NCBI RefSeq assembly: GCF_900187125.1
Contig: NZ_LT906468.1
Location: 2,604,001-2,668,000, forward strand
Direction of reading: 5' to 3'
Origin: Sphingobacterium mizutaii
GTDB taxonomy: Bacteria; Bacteroidota; Bacteroidia; Sphingobacteriales; Sphingobacteriaceae
Length of the DNA: 64,000 nt
A model generated the notes under the pieces. It ran no database searches. It had not been told where the DNA came from and saw nothing but the letters and a program-made list of their open reading frames with translations. Below, piece after piece: positions 1 through 8,958 of the stretch. The first letter of the stretch is position 1, and every line of letters starts with the position of its first letter. A program made the translations under genes and the position numbers.

Positions 1-4
1 TCCC

Positions 5-982
5 TTAATACCCCAATACATCAATTTCAGCTAGGTGGGTAGATGCCTGTCCATTGAAATTGTCTTTAATATTGATCTTGATCTTTTTCAGGAACTGTGC
101 TGGAACTTCAAATTTCTGCATCTCAATCTCTGTCCTGTCCATCACCTGATCAACCGCTAAGGTTTTCCAAGTGGTACCATCGGTACTTCCTAAAATATCA
201 AAGGTTTTAAAGCCATTGGTATTATTCTGTCTTCTGGTCAATCCAATCTTCGTCACATATACATCAGCTTTGAAATCCACCTCAACCCAATGTGGGAAGT
301 TTGGCTGGTTCCCTTGCCACTGCGTATGCCAGAAGGTATTGATGCTATTATCGATCACAAATTTCACTTTTCCGTTAGACTCGCCCTCTCCTGTCAACTC
401 TTCTGAGTCTGCCTTAGCTTCCCAGTTTGTTTTTGGTTGAACCTTCTCCACGACCGCTGCATAATAAAGGATAGTTTTTCCAGTTGGGAAAAAGGAGTAT
501 CCTTGATCATTGGTAGCGGTTAGTGCTAACATATATTCCTTGCTCAGATCAAATTTCTTAGGATTGTAAGTCAGTGTCAAATATTCAGAACTAGTCTTTC
601 CCTTAGGGATCACGACTGACTCCTTATCGATATTGAAACTTCCAGCAGGAAATGGCAATAGCAATTCTTGTCCATTGATCTCACGGATCTTATTGACGCT
701 GTCCAATGCTTTTTGGTCTTGCGCAAAGCTTATCCGCAGATCTTCTGCTGGATAACCAACACCACCATAATTAACTCTAAACTGGTCTTTTCTTTCATCG
801 ATCTGAGGAAAAATCACAAGGTCTTGCCTGCCATCAGTTGCCTTCTGTACATTTAACTTTGCTTCTTCTCGGGTATCGTTCAATTCTTCATAGGTTGGCA
901 CATCTTCCTTACAGGAAACCATGGCCAATAATCCTAAGCAGATTGCAATAAATGATTTATTATTCTTTTTCATAAAATTCAT
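5..982 (-). CDS. DUF1735 / F5/8 type C (discoidin) surface lipoprotein
   Basis: Predicted outer-surface lipoprotein that would bind glycan next to a SusCD pair. A lipoprotein signal ends in AMVSC with the lipidated Cys at residue 24, followed by acidic residues (KED), which in Bacteroidota favours surface export. The middle (about 45-185) resembles the DUF1735 (BT_3987-like N-terminal) domain. The C-terminal ~135 residues (NTFWHTQW, FPHWVEVDF, KKIKINI) match a discoidin/F5/8 type C carbohydrate-binding fold. It lies 2 bp after the SusD stop, so it is the third gene of that operon. A second in-frame ATG three codons later is an equally possible start. The stop is inside the window, so the gene is complete. 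The binding role is inferred from domain type and position; the ligand is unknown. Confidence 0.85.
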   Translation of the reverse strand: MNFMKKNNKSFIAICLGLLAMVSCKEDVPTYEELNDTREEAKLNVQKATDGRQDLVIFPQIDERKDQFRVNYGGVGYPAEDLRISFAQDQKALDSVNKIREINGQELLLPFPAGSFNIDKESVVIPKGKTSSEYLTLTYNPKKFDLSKEYMLALTATNDQGYSFFPTGKTILYYAAVVEKVQPKTNWEAKADSEELTGEGESNGKVKFVIDNSINTFWHTQWQGNQPNFPHWVEVDFKADVYVTKIGLTRRQNNTNGFKTFDILGSTDGTTWKTLAVDQVMDRTEIEMQKFEVPAQFLKKIKINIKDNFNGQASTHLAEIDVLGY

Positions 983-984
983 GA

Positions 985-2814
985 TTAATAGCCTGGAATC
1001 TGTACCAATTGTTTATTACGGTCAATTTCCATTTGATGCCAAGGCATAAAGTAATTTTTGTCCTCCCATGGTGCTCTCAATACAGCAGGCACACGTTTAT
1101 AGAAATCAGGACTATTGATAGCCGTACCTTTTGTCATATCCATACCTTCATAATTTCCACCTTGTCTATAACCTTCTTGGTCGGCAACTTTCCATCTTCT
1201 TACATCAAAAAAGCGCTTTCCTTCAAAACATAACTCTACTCGACGCTCTGTACGGATCTCTTGTCTTACACGTGCTTGTGATAGACCTGATGCCAATGCC
1301 GGAAGCCCTGCTCTGGTTCTTACCTTATTCAAGTAAACCAATACATCTGGGTGGTTTGGTTGAGCTTCATTCAATGCCTCTGCATAGTTTAGATAAAGCT
1401 CTGATAACCTGATCAACATGGCTGCACGGTTAGTTGCATTCGATGGGTTCACAGAAAATGAAGGATGAATATTTTTTCTAGCGGTATAACCTGTTTTAGG
1501 CCAATCCCTAGGAGCACCATTTTTACCTGAGTTACCTGTTGCGAAAAATTCAACCCATTTCATCCCTGTTTTTGGAGCACCCGGAATCAATGATCCGTTG
1601 AAAGTGATATAAGAATAGAACCTTGGTTCGCGGTCCATATACATTTTATTGGTTCCTTCTGCATAGTACCTAGTTTCAACACTTGAATAGGTGTTTTCAT
1701 TATAAGTACTGCTTTGTTGGATGGTTTGTCCATTTTGCATTCTGAAATCATCCACTAACTCTTGAACAACTGCCAATCCATTGTAAGCTGTACCCGAGAT
1801 CGCTCTTGGCGAAGCATGGATTTCCCATTGGTAGCGGTTGGTAGCTGGCCTTAACCAGATACCTTCTTTTTGGTATCCATCCCAGAATACATCTCTTGTT
1901 GAAAGGTATGCCGTTTCAAAATCATTGGCACCCGTTTTTACAAATAATGCTTTTCCATTTCTTTCTGCTAGGTCAATGGCTGCTTTAGCTTGGGTAGCAG
2001 CTTTTTGCCAACGTGAGGCATCATAAGTTGGATTGATCAATTGCTTGCCATCCAAATTTCTCCAGTTGGACATAGCCGTATTACCATTGTATAATGGACT
2101 AGCATGGAACAATAGGATTTCAGATTTTACTGCTTCCGCAACCATGCGGTTGATACGACCTAATTGCGTTCCATCAACTGTCGTGGTTCCCATTTGGAAA
2201 TGCTCTACCGGAAGGTCTTTGATCGCCTCGTCTATCTGTGCAATGACAAAAGCCACTGACTCATCCCAAGAACTTCTAGGAATCTGGTAATTCTCACCCG
2301 CTGCATCATCACTTACTAAAGGAAGGATAACCGCTGGACCGTGCATTTTCATTACTGACCAGTAATAGAAGGCCCTTAAGAATTTTGCTTCAGCTTTGTA
2401 TTCTTTGACCAAAGTAGCACCATTCTCCGCAGTCAATAACTCCGTACAACGGTCTACATTATCAATGAAAATCTGAGCTTGTCTGATTTTATTGTAATAA
2501 TTGACATACATGGTATTCACATTATCCGCTGACAATGCGCCTGAATTCGCTGGGAATTCCTGCCAATTGGATACATCCATTTCATCAGTAATGGCTGACC
2601 AGAAGTAATTGTATGGCTGATCCCAAACATCCTGGATCGGAGAATACAAACCTCCCCAATAGTTTTCCGTTTGTGCACGGTTGGAAAATATGGTTTCAAT
2701 ATTCAATAAGTTGTCCGGTTGTGCATCGAAGAACTTATCGTTGCAACTGTTCATGGACATCGTCGTTGCTGCAAGCAACAACATGATCGTTATTTTTTTA
2801 TAATTGATTTTCAT
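985..2814 (-). CDS. SusD/RagB-family outer-membrane lipoprotein
   Basis: Surface glycan-binding lid that pairs with the SusC channel encoded just upstream. The lipoprotein signal has its Cys at residue 24 (MSMNSC). The body shows typical SusD features: an N-terminal helical TPR-like region (AKFLRAFYYW, DEAIKDLPV), the late motif RLSELYLNYAEALNEAQ, and the C-terminal ERRVELCFEGKRFFDVRRWK that is almost diagnostic of the family. At 609 aa it is within the usual family range. The gap to susC is 8 bp and to the discoidin lipoprotein 2 bp, so the three genes form one transcription unit. The transported oligosaccharide cannot be told from sequence, because the enzymes of this locus probably lie beyond the left edge. 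Confidence 0.95.
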   Translation of the reverse strand: MKINYKKITIMLLLAATTMSMNSCNDKFFDAQPDNLLNIETIFSNRAQTENYWGGLYSPIQDVWDQPYNYFWSAITDEMDVSNWQEFPANSGALSADNVNTMYVNYYNKIRQAQIFIDNVDRCTELLTAENGATLVKEYKAEAKFLRAFYYWSVMKMHGPAVILPLVSDDAAGENYQIPRSSWDESVAFVIAQIDEAIKDLPVEHFQMGTTTVDGTQLGRINRMVAEAVKSEILLFHASPLYNGNTAMSNWRNLDGKQLINPTYDASRWQKAATQAKAAIDLAERNGKALFVKTGANDFETAYLSTRDVFWDGYQKEGIWLRPATNRYQWEIHASPRAISGTAYNGLAVVQELVDDFRMQNGQTIQQSSTYNENTYSSVETRYYAEGTNKMYMDREPRFYSYITFNGSLIPGAPKTGMKWVEFFATGNSGKNGAPRDWPKTGYTARKNIHPSFSVNPSNATNRAAMLIRLSELYLNYAEALNEAQPNHPDVLVYLNKVRTRAGLPALASGLSQARVRQEIRTERRVELCFEGKRFFDVRRWKVADQEGYRQGGNYEGMDMTKGTAINSPDFYKRVPAVLRAPWEDKNYFMPWHQMEIDRNKQLVQIPGY

Positions 2815-2822
2815 TGCTGTTC

Positions 2823-5800
2823 TTATTTAAAATTTAGTCTTATCCCCATATTGTAAACTCGTGTTATAGGGTAAGCCGTTCCTCTACCATCACCCATTTC
2901 TGGATCCCAGAAATCCCATTTTGAAACCGTGAACAAGTTGGTTCCATTCACATAGATCCTGAACTTAGAAACTCCAATTCTATCCAACCATGATCTTTCT
3001 GTAAAGTTGTAACCAAATTCTGCTTGCTTCAAGCGAAGGAAATCCGAGCGATGCAACCAATATGTACTGCCATAGTAGTTGGTCGTAACGGTTTCATTCG
3101 TCGATAATCTTGGGTACAAAGTTTCTTTATCAGGGTTATTTGGATCCCAACGGTCTAATAGGTTGGTATACATGTTTCCATAAGTAGCACCTTGTGAGAA
3201 CGGTGTTACAGCAAATCCACTTGCATAGTTTAGATCGACCATACCAGCACCTTGGAAGAATAAGCTCATATCAAAGCCCTTAAATCCTCCACCTAGGGTA
3301 ATACCGTAAGTCAATAATGGAGTCGAACCATAACCAATAGCCGTTTGGTCATTGGAGTTAATGATACCATCACCATTCAAATCCTTGTACCTGATATCAC
3401 CAACACGTACATCACCAGCTTGAGATGCAGAGTTTGCTATCTCCTCGTCTGTCTTGAACAAGCCTTGGTCAATGTATCCGAAACGTTGTGAAATGCGGTG
3501 CCCTTCTCTGTTCAGGTATGGGAAAGCCCATGGCGGTAAGTTATCTTTTACAGCACGATTAGAGTTGTAGTTCATCGTACCTCTAGCCATAAAGAAACCA
3601 TTGGTCATTTGCTTGTTGTACTCCAAGGTTAAGTCAATACCCTTGTTGGCAGTCTCGCCAATATTTTTGTAAGGAACGTTTCCTGAGTTATATCCCGATA
3701 CATAAGGAATATCCAAACCTTGCATCAAGATGCCCTCTCTATCTTCCTTGAATAATTCAGCTATAAATTGCAATTCGCTATTGAATAGGTTGATCTCGAA
3801 ACCGATATTATGTCTGTAGGAAGTTTCCCAAGTTACATCACCACGCATCAAGGATTCTACATAACCTGTAAAGCCTCTTTGCGATCCTGGAATACCGAAA
3901 TTATAAGAACCTCCACTTTGTCCAAATCTGGTTAGGTACAAGAATCGGTTTCCAGTATTCGAGTTTCCTGATGAACCATATGAATAACGTAATTTCAAGT
4001 GATCGATATGATCTTTCAATGGCTCGAAGAAGGCCTCATTTGAGATCACCCAACCTAAACCTACAGATGAGAACAATCCAAATCGGTTATTTGGCGTAAA
4101 GTTGTCCGATCCTGAATAGGAGAAGTTGGATTCAAAAAGGTATTTTCTATTGTACGCATATGTTGCTCTTCCCACTAAATTTCTATTTCTGTAAGGAATA
4201 GCTGCTTGGTACGAACCAACATTGGATGCTGCATCTGAGAAATCCGTTTGGTTAAACAATAATAAACCGCCAACCTCATGGTCTCCAAATGCACGGTTAT
4301 AGTTCAATGATGCTTCTGCATATAGACGACGGGAAGACGATCTTCCCAATCCAAAGTTTAAGTCTGGAGATCCAGCATCTGTCAAGTTCAAAATCAAGTT
4401 GCCTTCATCATCTCTGCCTTCTGCAAAATAAGAAGGTAGATTTCTAACCCTGGAAAGTACGGATTGAACCGTAGCATCAAATGCAAATAATCCATTCGCA
4501 CTCAAACCTTCGGTCAAGAAGCCTAATTGTTGGGTCAATCTCAGGTTGGAACGAACTACGTTATCATATCTGTTATTGATACCTGATTGCGTCAAAGCCT
4601 TGTAAGGGTTTTCTGTAGCTCCCTTCACAAATGGCCATGAACCATCCGAGTATTGAACTGGAATAACATGTGGAGAGGTCTGTGTCGCCAAAGCGAAAAT
4701 ATAGTCCCTACCCCTTGCCGGTTCATTATAGTTTTTCAAGAAACCATTGATACCAAAGTCAATCTTGGTATTTGGGGTTACATTGACGGTCAAATTACTG
4801 GTGAAATTAAATCGATCTTCTTTCAATGCTGAATTATAGGTATCGATATCTTCAGTTTTAAACTGACCAGTTTCATTGTAATAGCCTAGCGACAAATAAT
4901 ACTGGGCAATATCTGCACCACCGGTAATATTTACGTTGGCTCTGTTATTGGTAGCATTGTTCTTGAAAAGCACATCATACCAATTCACATTAGGATATAG
5001 ATCCGGATCGGCACCAGTTCTGTGCAATTCTATTCTTTCAGGTGTGTAGAATGGCTGCTTGCCACGCATGGTCAAACCTTCGTTGAACAATTCCATAAAG
5101 GTTGGTCCATCCACAAATTCAGGTAGATAGGTAAAGCCTGTGATACCCTGTTGAAGTTCGGCTGAAATGGTTGGTTTACCAGCCTTACCTTTACGGGTAT
5201 TGATGATAATTACCCCATTCGCACCTCTCGTACCGTAAACGGCAGTCGCGGTTGCATCCTTCAGGATCGTGAAGCTTTCGATGTCCTCTGGATCGATATT
5301 GTTGATATCACGATCTGGAACTCCATCCACGATCAATAATGGCGATTGCGGAGAACTCGCAAAGGTCGATACCCCACGAACAAAAAGGTTTGCTCCACCA
5401 GAACCTGGACCTCCACTACGTTGCGTGGCTACTACCCCAGCCAAACGACCGGCGATTGCAGTAGTCAAGTTAGCAACTGGAACCTTAAGCTCTTCTCTCT
5501 TGATGGTCGCTTGCGAACCCACATTACTTTCTTTCTTCTGCGTACCGAATCCGACAACCACAACTTCGTCGATTCCTGCCAGATCCTCATTTAAAGTTAC
5601 GGTGATGTCCTTTTCATTCTCTGAAAGTGGCACTTCCAGAAATTCAAATCCTACCAACTTGAAAACAAGTGTAGCATTTGATGGTACTTCGGCGACGAAT
5701 CTACCATTTGCATCGGTAGAAGTCAGCGCTTTGGTTTGTCCCTTTACGGAGATGGTTACCCCTTGCAACAGATTGCCATTGGCATCCTTAACCGTTCCTG

Positions 5801-5993
5801 TGAAAACGGTCTGCTGCTGAGCAATCATGGATACGTTTGGAAATAATTCCGAAATGTTTGTGGCACCTAAAACATCAATTGGACACATTGATGAAATCAA
5901 TAAGGTTGCTACTGAAACCTGACCCCATTTTGGGACAAGCTTGAAAACATTGGACATAGGTTTTTTAATAGGTTTCCCCTTTTTCATGTTCAT
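2823..5993 (-). CDS. SusC/RagA-family TonB-dependent outer-membrane transporter
   Basis: TonB-driven outer-membrane channel importing oligosaccharide together with the SusD lipoprotein downstream. Domains in order: a cleavable N-terminal region, a carboxypeptidase-regulatory-like beta domain from about residue 60 (FTGTVKDANGNLL) to 140, a plug domain carrying the SusC signature YGTRGANGVIIINT, then a 22-strand barrel rich in Asn/Tyr that ends in an aromatic-terminated strand (GIRLNFK). The 1056-aa length is normal. Two in-frame ATGs (residues 1 and 3) lie close together. The leader region upstream has a LacI-like operator candidate 65 bp before the start and a TTCG-box array about 270-330 bp before it. 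No sigma/anti-sigma pair is adjacent, and there is no STN domain. Confidence 0.95.
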   Translation of the reverse strand: MNMKKGKPIKKPMSNVFKLVPKWGQVSVATLLISSMCPIDVLGATNISELFPNVSMIAQQQTVFTGTVKDANGNLLQGVTISVKGQTKALTSTDANGRFVAEVPSNATLVFKLVGFEFLEVPLSENEKDITVTLNEDLAGIDEVVVVGFGTQKKESNVGSQATIKREELKVPVANLTTAIAGRLAGVVATQRSGGPGSGGANLFVRGVSTFASSPQSPLLIVDGVPDRDINNIDPEDIESFTILKDATATAVYGTRGANGVIIINTRKGKAGKPTISAELQQGITGFTYLPEFVDGPTFMELFNEGLTMRGKQPFYTPERIELHRTGADPDLYPNVNWYDVLFKNNATNNRANVNITGGADIAQYYLSLGYYNETGQFKTEDIDTYNSALKEDRFNFTSNLTVNVTPNTKIDFGINGFLKNYNEPARGRDYIFALATQTSPHVIPVQYSDGSWPFVKGATENPYKALTQSGINNRYDNVVRSNLRLTQQLGFLTEGLSANGLFAFDATVQSVLSRVRNLPSYFAEGRDDEGNLILNLTDAGSPDLNFGLGRSSSRRLYAEASLNYNRAFGDHEVGGLLLFNQTDFSDAASNVGSYQAAIPYRNRNLVGRATYAYNRKYLFESNFSYSGSDNFTPNNRFGLFSSVGLGWVISNEAFFEPLKDHIDHLKLRYSYGSSGNSNTGNRFLYLTRFGQSGGSYNFGIPGSQRGFTGYVESLMRGDVTWETSYRHNIGFEINLFNSELQFIAELFKEDREGILMQGLDIPYVSGYNSGNVPYKNIGETANKGIDLTLEYNKQMTNGFFMARGTMNYNSNRAVKDNLPPWAFPYLNREGHRISQRFGYIDQGLFKTDEEIANSASQAGDVRVGDIRYKDLNGDGIINSNDQTAIGYGSTPLLTYGITLGGGFKGFDMSLFFQGAGMVDLNYASGFAVTPFSQGATYGNMYTNLLDRWDPNNPDKETLYPRLSTNETVTTNYYGSTYWLHRSDFLRLKQAEFGYNFTERSWLDRIGVSKFRIYVNGTNLFTVSKWDFWDPEMGDGRGTAYPITRVYNMGIRLNFK

Positions 5994-6057
5994 AGTTAGC
6001 GGTTAGTAAAATTGATTATTGAGGTAATGATAAGAGATAATTAAAAGAAAAAAAACA

Positions 6058-6069
6058 GCAATCGTTTGC
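6058..6069. promoter_or_regulatory. Candidate LacI/GalR-type operator upstream of susC
   Basis: The 12-mer GCAATCGTTTGC has a central CG and pairs with itself at 5 of 6 positions, the layout typical of LacI-family operators (GCAAnCGnTTGC). It lies about 65 bp upstream of the susC start, inside the leader. No LacI regulator gene is in the window, so the cognate protein is unknown. A chance match is possible. Confidence 0.35.
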
Positions 6070-6260
6070 GTAAATTTTCATTGATTTCGTGGTTTTTTGT
6101 TAAAAATTTAAATTAATAATAATACAAAATGCCATTTAATCGGTGCTAAAACCATTAAATAGCACATAAACTAATATTACCCCTGTGTTAATAACATTTT
6201 TGTTACAAAACTTTATTATGTCTAACAAGAGCATGAGCATGAAAAAATTTTCGGTCGTCC

Positions 6261-6322
6261 ATTCGGACCATGTTCGAGAATCATTCGAGGCATATTCGGA
6301 AAATTCCGAACGTGGTACGAAT
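6261..6322. promoter_or_regulatory. TTCG-box array (11-bp period) upstream of susC
   Basis: TTCG boxes begin at 6262, 6273, 6284 and 6295, exactly 11 bp apart. Inverted CGAA boxes follow at 6307 and 6318, also 11 bp apart. The unit is a 19-bp half-site beginning ATTCG with a second TTCG 11 bp on. There are two direct half-sites (6261-6279, 6283-6301) and one inverted half-site (6304-6322). The same half-site forms a perfect inverted repeat at 49368-49407. This looks like a binding site for a dimeric or oligomeric regulator contacting one face of the helix. Confidence 0.55.
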
Positions 6323-6515
6323 AAGGTCAAAGCGCAGTCAATTAATAATCGATAAATTGTAGGGATTGGGAATTTATTGAGAAAGGATAAAGAATTTAAT
6401 TGAAAAAATTAAAAATAGAAGAGGAAGTGAATTATTTTAATAAAGTTTAGAGTAGAATTCGGTTGAAAATCATAAGAATTTATATCAGCGAGAGTACGAG
6501 ATATGCCCGTGCAAA

Positions 6516-6756
6516 CCTGGATAAATTTTGTTGAAGGTAATACCGCCAATAATCTTGGTCCATCCGGTGGGTGAGCGGAGTCGAACCCCACATCCCTTTC
6601 ATCATGGTTCAAATGTATGCGGCGGGCGTATGCAATACGCCGCTACCATCCTGGATAAATCTAGCTGAAGAAAATACCGCCAATAATCTTGGTCCATCCT
6701 CTAATCCATTCCATCCTGGTTCAAACCAACGCGCGTATACAATACGCCGCTACCAA
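6516..6756. repeat. Imperfect tandem duplication with conserved hairpins
   Basis: A 50-bp element at 6516-6565 recurs at 6650-6699, with most differences confined to a 14-bp patch. A second element at 6600-6649 recurs in shortened form at 6712-6756. Each copy of the second element keeps a GCGTAT...ATACGC stem. The last copy runs into the final codons of the dipeptidase gene, whose stop lies at 6750-6752. The hairpins could end transcription of that operon, but no T-tract follows, so the role is uncertain. Confidence 0.7.
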
Positions 6757-7841
6757 GATAAATTCAAACTCCCCCTCATAAACCTCAGCCAATTGCCATT
6801 TGCAATCTTCTGAATATCTTCCTCTGCATAGCCTCTATTTCTTAAGATCGGGAAGACCTTTTGAATATCGGCAATAGTTTCTAGATCATAGGGACATTGT
6901 TCCTTTCCAAAGGCGCCATCCAAATCACTGCCTACTGCTACATGGTTAGTGTTTCCGGCAAGCTGGCAAATATGATCGATATTGTTTGCCATGATTTCCA
7001 TATTGCAGCCTGTTCCTTTTGGTGTAGATGTTCCTCGAATCCAATTCGGGACCATCATCCAGGCATCCAATGCTACTCCAATAACGGCATCCCGATCAAT
7101 CAAAGCCTTTATCATGTCATCCGAGAATTGCCGGTTATGGTCCACGAAGGTCCGGCAATTGTTATGGCTAGCCCAAACTGGGCCTTTATAGCGGTCCAAA
7201 GCATCCCAAAATGCATCGTCATTGAGATGGGTCGCATCCAGGATCATATGCAGACTGTCCATTTCCTTGAGTAAGGAAATCCCGTCCTGATTTAACTTAC
7301 CACTGGAATCGGTGCCATTGGCATATCGACCTGGACCATAATGGGCTGGCCCTAGGACACGAAGACCATATTCATAAGCACGCTCCAGATAAGAAAGGTT
7401 GACTATACTATCGGCTCCTTCAAGGCTCAGGATGTAACCGATAGGCTTTTTTTCATCTTCTTTAGTATTATTCCAAGACGCAACATGTGTATCCAGTTCT
7501 GATTTTGTCCGGATCATTTTCAGCTGCCCATCCGCCTCCATCGCTTTATACCAAGCCAATTGCCCTTGGGTTTGTGCCCATGCCTGTTCAGGAGATAACC
7601 AACCTGGCAGGAAACTTCCATGTTCCACATATCGAGCAATCTGGGTAGCGACGACAAGACCAATATTACCTTTCCGGAGTTCGTCGAAGGTTACAGTCGC
7701 TTTAGCCCTGTCGGGTTTATCATGCATACCTTCTTCCCTCCTGTTCAGTTCGGAAATGGGGATCCGTAAATCCCTGTTCCATTCCATGGCATTCATACTC
7801 AGATCGAGGTGTCCATCAATCAAAAAAGGCTGTTCTTGCAT
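6750..7841 (-). CDS. Membrane-dipeptidase-like metallopeptidase (family M19)
   Basis: Zinc dipeptidase of the renal-dipeptidase family, which hydrolyses dipeptides and characteristically tolerates a D-residue at the C-terminal position. All expected metal ligands can be placed: H11 and D13 (GHLDL), bridging E141 (SLEGAD), H205 (DATHLND), H226 (ASHNN) and D306 (VGSDLDG). There is no signal peptide, so it is probably cytoplasmic. At 363 aa it has normal family length. It is the last gene of a four-gene operon, 7 bp after the PLP-enzyme gene. Its stop codon lies within a downstream repeat. Together with its neighbours it plausibly releases D-amino acids from imported or recycled peptides. The family is firm; the substrate is inferred. 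Confidence 0.9.
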   Translation of the reverse strand: MQEQPFLIDGHLDLSMNAMEWNRDLRIPISELNRREEGMHDKPDRAKATVTFDELRKGNIGLVVATQIARYVEHGSFLPGWLSPEQAWAQTQGQLAWYKAMEADGQLKMIRTKSELDTHVASWNNTKEDEKKPIGYILSLEGADSIVNLSYLERAYEYGLRVLGPAHYGPGRYANGTDSSGKLNQDGISLLKEMDSLHMILDATHLNDDAFWDALDRYKGPVWASHNNCRTFVDHNRQFSDDMIKALIDRDAVIGVALDAWMMVPNWIRGTSTPKGTGCNMEIMANNIDHICQLAGNTNHVAVGSDLDGAFGKEQCPYDLETIADIQKVFPILRNRGYAEEDIQKIANGNWLRFMRGSLNLSW

Positions 7842-7848
7842 AATAAGC

Positions 7849-8955
7849 TTAAATATTCAACATTCTGTTTCTGGCTATGACTTGCCAATTCTTTACTTTT
7901 CGATGGTCTTCAATGACTGATACCTTATCATATAAGGCAACGGTTGGACAGATATGCAGCGGAATGGCATACAGCTCAGTCCCTATAGGATACTCCTGGC
8001 TATCATTGACATTCAGTACCATGTGCTCTTCGCTTTGTAAGACTGGTACAGCATCGTCTGCATTCAAAAATTTGACCCTCGGCAAAGGCGATTCGGAAGC
8101 AACGGCTTTATAGCCCAAGTCTATGCATACCCGATGCTCATTGATCACAGATATGACCCGGGTCAATAATACGGCAGCTACGTCAAACGCTTGTTCCGGA
8201 ATCTTTTGGGAATAGCCCCAATCCCAGAACACAAAGGTTCCAGGGCTACAGGCCACATTCGGGCGTTCTGCATGCCGAGTAAATGAAGGCGATCCACCCA
8301 CGACAATTTTAAGCGGATATGCGCATTTCTCCTGTAAATAATCGAATGCCTCTTTGAGTATATCATATCCAGAATCTGCTTCTTTCTCACGAATGGCAGA
8401 ATCAACATTATTAATCTGTCCATCATATCCATGTATGCCCTCAAGAACCAAATGATCTTGCGCAGCAATGCATTCCCAAAGGTTTTCTATATTCTTAATG
8501 GATGCTCCAGTCCTGCCCATGCCTACATCTAAATCTAGGTAAAAACTGACTTTTAAACCAAGCTCCTTAGCCAGTTCATTGAGGTTTTGGATGGAATCGA
8601 TATTATCCAACAAGCAGGAAAAATGGGTGTTCGGATATTCTTGGACTAGTTTAAGGAATCGCTTCATATTAGGGCCTACAGGTTGGTAAGCCAAGAGCAC
8701 ATCCTTTGCATTGCTCAGTGCCAGCATTTCTGCTTCAGCAATGGTAGAGCATTTGAATTGCTCGATACCCTCATCAATCATCATTTTACTTACCTCAAGC
8801 ATTTTATGGGTCTTGGCATGGGGGCGCAATCTCGAGGTATCATTTGCCACCATCTTTTTGAGCAAACGGATATTTCGGGTAATCCGATCAGGATAGAGCA
8901 AGAGAGCCGGCGAAGCGATACAATCTGAATTTTTTACTTCGAACCAATTTTCCAT
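7849..8955 (-). CDS. D-threonine aldolase / D-serine dehydratase-like PLP enzyme (fold type III)
   Basis: Cytoplasmic PLP enzyme of the alanine-racemase-N / D-serine-dehydratase-like family. The likely Schiff-base lysine is K48 in RPHAKTHK near the N-terminus, as in metal-activated D-threonine aldolases. The C-terminal domain carries the H334-x-C336 pair (LHICPT) that binds the divalent metal in this family. DLDVGMGRTG and VVGGSPSF fit the cofactor phosphate region. At 368 aa it matches family size. Products would be glycine plus acetaldehyde (aldolase) or a 2-oxo acid plus ammonia (dehydratase). The adjacent RidA-like gene, 3 bp upstream, favours the dehydratase reading because RidA clears its enamine/imine intermediates. 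Sequence alone does not decide between the two. Confidence 0.85.
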   Translation of the reverse strand: MENWFEVKNSDCIASPALLLYPDRITRNIRLLKKMVANDTSRLRPHAKTHKMLEVSKMMIDEGIEQFKCSTIAEAEMLALSNAKDVLLAYQPVGPNMKRFLKLVQEYPNTHFSCLLDNIDSIQNLNELAKELGLKVSFYLDLDVGMGRTGASIKNIENLWECIAAQDHLVLEGIHGYDGQINNVDSAIREKEADSGYDILKEAFDYLQEKCAYPLKIVVGGSPSFTRHAERPNVACSPGTFVFWDWGYSQKIPEQAFDVAAVLLTRVISVINEHRVCIDLGYKAVASESPLPRVKFLNADDAVPVLQSEEHMVLNVNDSQEYPIGTELYAIPLHICPTVALYDKVSVIEDHRKVKNWQVIARNRMLNI

Positions 8956-8958
8956 TTC

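Larger units (their letters stand above)
5994..6749. other. Intergenic region: susC leader and downstream repeats of the dipeptidase operon
   Basis: About 750 bp without a credible gene. The left two thirds are AT-rich leader for the minus-strand susC, with a palindromic operator candidate (6058-6069) and an 11-bp-periodic TTCG array (6261-6322). A possible susC promoter lies near 6165-6215 on the minus strand (TTTTG followed about 25 bp later by a TAATATTAG box), but this is weak. The right third (6516-6756) is an imperfect tandem duplication behind the dipeptidase operon. Short ORFs here (64 and 67 aa) have no start context or family resemblance, and I do not call them. Confidence 0.6.

Noticed and set aside
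5269..5820. 183-aa plus-strand ORF inside susC
   Set aside because: It is antisense to a clear SusC plug domain and has the composition expected of a shadow frame.
6136..6330. 64-aa minus-strand ORF upstream of susC
   Set aside because: It overlaps the TTCG array, has no family resemblance and lies where the susC leader should be.
6566..6600. tRNA-like T-arm (GGTTCGACTCC on the minus strand)
   Set aside because: No acceptor stem, anticodon arm or D-arm can be folded around it; only a short hairpin remains.
6409..6612. 67-aa minus-strand ORF in the tandem repeats
   Set aside because: It crosses repeat boundaries with low-complexity composition and no start context.
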